Made by a program: the position numbers and the translations under genes. Below, in pieces: positions 60,371-64,000 of a DNA stretch of 64,000 nt. Location: NCBI RefSeq assembly GCF_030812675.1, contig NZ_JAUSTE010000005.1, forward strand, positions 1-64,000, written 5' to 3'. Numbering within the stretch: the stretch's first letter is position 1; every line of letters begins with the position of its first letter. The stretch is from Sinomonas atrocyanea (GTDB lineage: Bacteria > Actinomycetota > Actinomycetes > Actinomycetales > Micrococcaceae). The notes below the pieces were generated by a model. It ran no database searches and was not told the DNA's origin. It saw nothing but the letters and a program-made list of their open reading frames with translations.

Positions 60371-61062
60371 GTGGCGGCCTCCGGTGCGCGGTGGAGCACG
60401 ACGTCGATCGCCCGCCCGAGCTCGTCGGCGTCACCGACCGCGGCGGCCAGGTCAAGGGACGCGAGTTCGCCCTCGGGGGCGAAGCCCCAGCGGACGCCGA
60501 TGCAGGGAACGCCGTTGGCGGCCGCGCCGGCCGCATCGTGGCGCCGGTCCCCGATCATGACCGAGCGCCGGGCGCTGCCGTGGTTGGTCTCGAGGGCCGC
60601 GCGGACGATCCCGGCCTTCCCGTCCGTGGCGGGCGGGAGCGTCTCGTCGTCGGGCGCGCCGTGGATGCTGTGGAAGTGGACATCGAGGCCCTGGGCGCGC
60701 AGGAGGCGCTCGGCGAGGTTCTGCGGCTTCTGGGTGGCGACCGCGAGGTGCACGCCCTCGGCCCGCAGGCGGCCGAGCAGCTCGGGGATGCCGGGGTAGG
60801 GCCGGCTCTGGTCAATCCCGTGCGAGATGTAGCGCCGGCGGTAGGTGTGGACGACCGCCGGGAGCGTCTCCTCGGGCACGTCGGCGAGCCGGCGCAGGGA
60901 CTCCAGCAGAGGCGGTCCCACCATGCTCGAGAGGGTCTCGTCGTCGGGGACGGGCAGCCCGTGGGCCCCGAGGGCGAAGGCGATGCCGCCGGTGATGCTC
61001 CCCGCCGGGTCGATGAGGGTTCCGTCCAGATCGAAGATCGCGAGCGCGGGGCTGTCAGTCAC
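60364..61062 (-). CDS. HAD hydrolase, phosphoglycolate phosphatase-like
   Basis: This is a 232-residue HAD phosphatase. Motif I is FDLDGTLID, motif II lies in VATQKPQNLAE (Thr in place of Ser), a motif III Lys is in DGKAGIVRA and motif IV is MIGDRRHDAAGAAANG. The cap is helical, the Gph/PgmB type. Substrate is not determined. The start is taken as the GTG at 61062 (VTDSPAL), with a GAGACT box 6 nt upstream; an ATG six codons earlier is possible. It is followed by plsC. Confidence 0.9.
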   Translation of the reverse strand: MTDSPALAIFDLDGTLIDPAGSITGGIAFALGAHGLPVPDDETLSSMVGPPLLESLRRLADVPEETLPAVVHTYRRRYISHGIDQSRPYPGIPELLGRLRAEGVHLAVATQKPQNLAERLLRAQGLDVHFHSIHGAPDDETLPPATDGKAGIVRAALETNHGSARRSVMIGDRRHDAAGAAANGVPCIGVRWGFAPEGELASLDLAAAVGDADELGRAIDVVLHRAPEAATC

Positions 61063-61068
61063 CGGGAC

Positions 61069-61074
61069 AGTCTC
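61069..61074 (-). promoter_or_regulatory. Weak -10-like box before the HAD gene
   Basis: GAGACT on the minus strand lies 6 nt before the GTG at 61062. It differs from the consensus only at the first base. Confidence 0.35.
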
Positions 61075-61120
61075 GCACATCGTCTCCGCCGGACCGAAAC
61101 CAACACCCGCATGCCATGAA

Positions 61121-61156
61121 CGCCGCGGCATGGACCATCCGGTCCATGCCGCGGCG
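61121..61156 (-). terminator. Terminator hairpin after uvrA
   Basis: CGCCGCGGCATGGACC at 61121-61136 pairs perfectly with 61141-61156 around an ATCC loop. It starts 22 nt after the uvrA stop on the minus strand and lies upstream of the HAD gene. Confidence 0.8.
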
Positions 61157-61177
61157 CTCATGTTCGGGCCCGCGTGG

Positions 61178-64000
<2,823 letters not shown>

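Overview
The window is a stretch of core chromosome from a very GC-rich actinobacterium, most likely in the Micrococcaceae (Arthrobacter/Sinomonas type). The signs are the extreme GC content, whiA, opcA beside zwf, sufR heading sufBDC, the ctaA/ctaB pair, a type B L31 protein and many leaderless starts. I recognise 52 to 53 protein genes. I see no tRNA, rRNA, IS element, prophage or CRISPR array. The first 136 bases are G and C only and look like a contig-end artefact. The last gene (uvrA) runs off the right edge.

Layout. 0.1-2.7 kb: an unusual SDR protein with a cysteine cluster, and a DUF559-like protein whose C-terminus is frameshifted at a homopolymer. 2.8-6.2 kb: a three-gene minus-strand operon (circularly permuted ATP-grasp, alpha-E, transglutaminase-like) that resembles a poorly understood peptide-modification cassette. 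6.3-13 kb: pepN, a domain-permuted lipoate ligase, L31, a SpoU methyltransferase, a TauE-like permease and an ABC ATPase. 13-20 kb: serB, two SDR genes (one fabG), a DUF3099/zinc-protein/SURF1/YbaK operon and an ABC-F protein. 19.7-24.7 kb: a formate dehydrogenase operon (cysteine-type FdhA, Fe-S subunit, NrfD-like anchor). 24.8-32.7 kb: recQ, a zinc alcohol dehydrogenase, BioM/BioN-like transporter genes, a thiolase and acyl-CoA ligase pair, and a zinc metallopeptidase.

32.8-41.4 kb: the sufR-B-D-C-T Fe-S assembly operon, an ABC transporter with ctaA, and ctaB (heme O and heme A synthesis for cytochrome oxidase, to which SURF1 also belongs). 41.8-50.1 kb: the pentose-phosphate and upper glycolysis operon tkt-tal-pgi-zwf-opcA-pgl. 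50.2-64 kb, all minus strand: secG-tpiA-pgk-gap (lower glycolysis), sodA, whiA-yvcK-rapZ-uvrC, plsC with a HAD phosphatase, and uvrA. Together the right half is a central-carbon, redox and DNA-repair block with the gene order usual in Actinobacteria.

Two patterns cut across the genes. First, about a dozen genes have a TANNNT -10 box 6 to 8 nt before the start codon, so they are probably transcribed without a 5' leader. Second, a 22-bp repeat family built on a CCAGAGACCCC core fills three intergenic gaps, and several other convergent gene ends carry long perfect GC hairpins. Product names rest on reading translated motifs. No database search was run.
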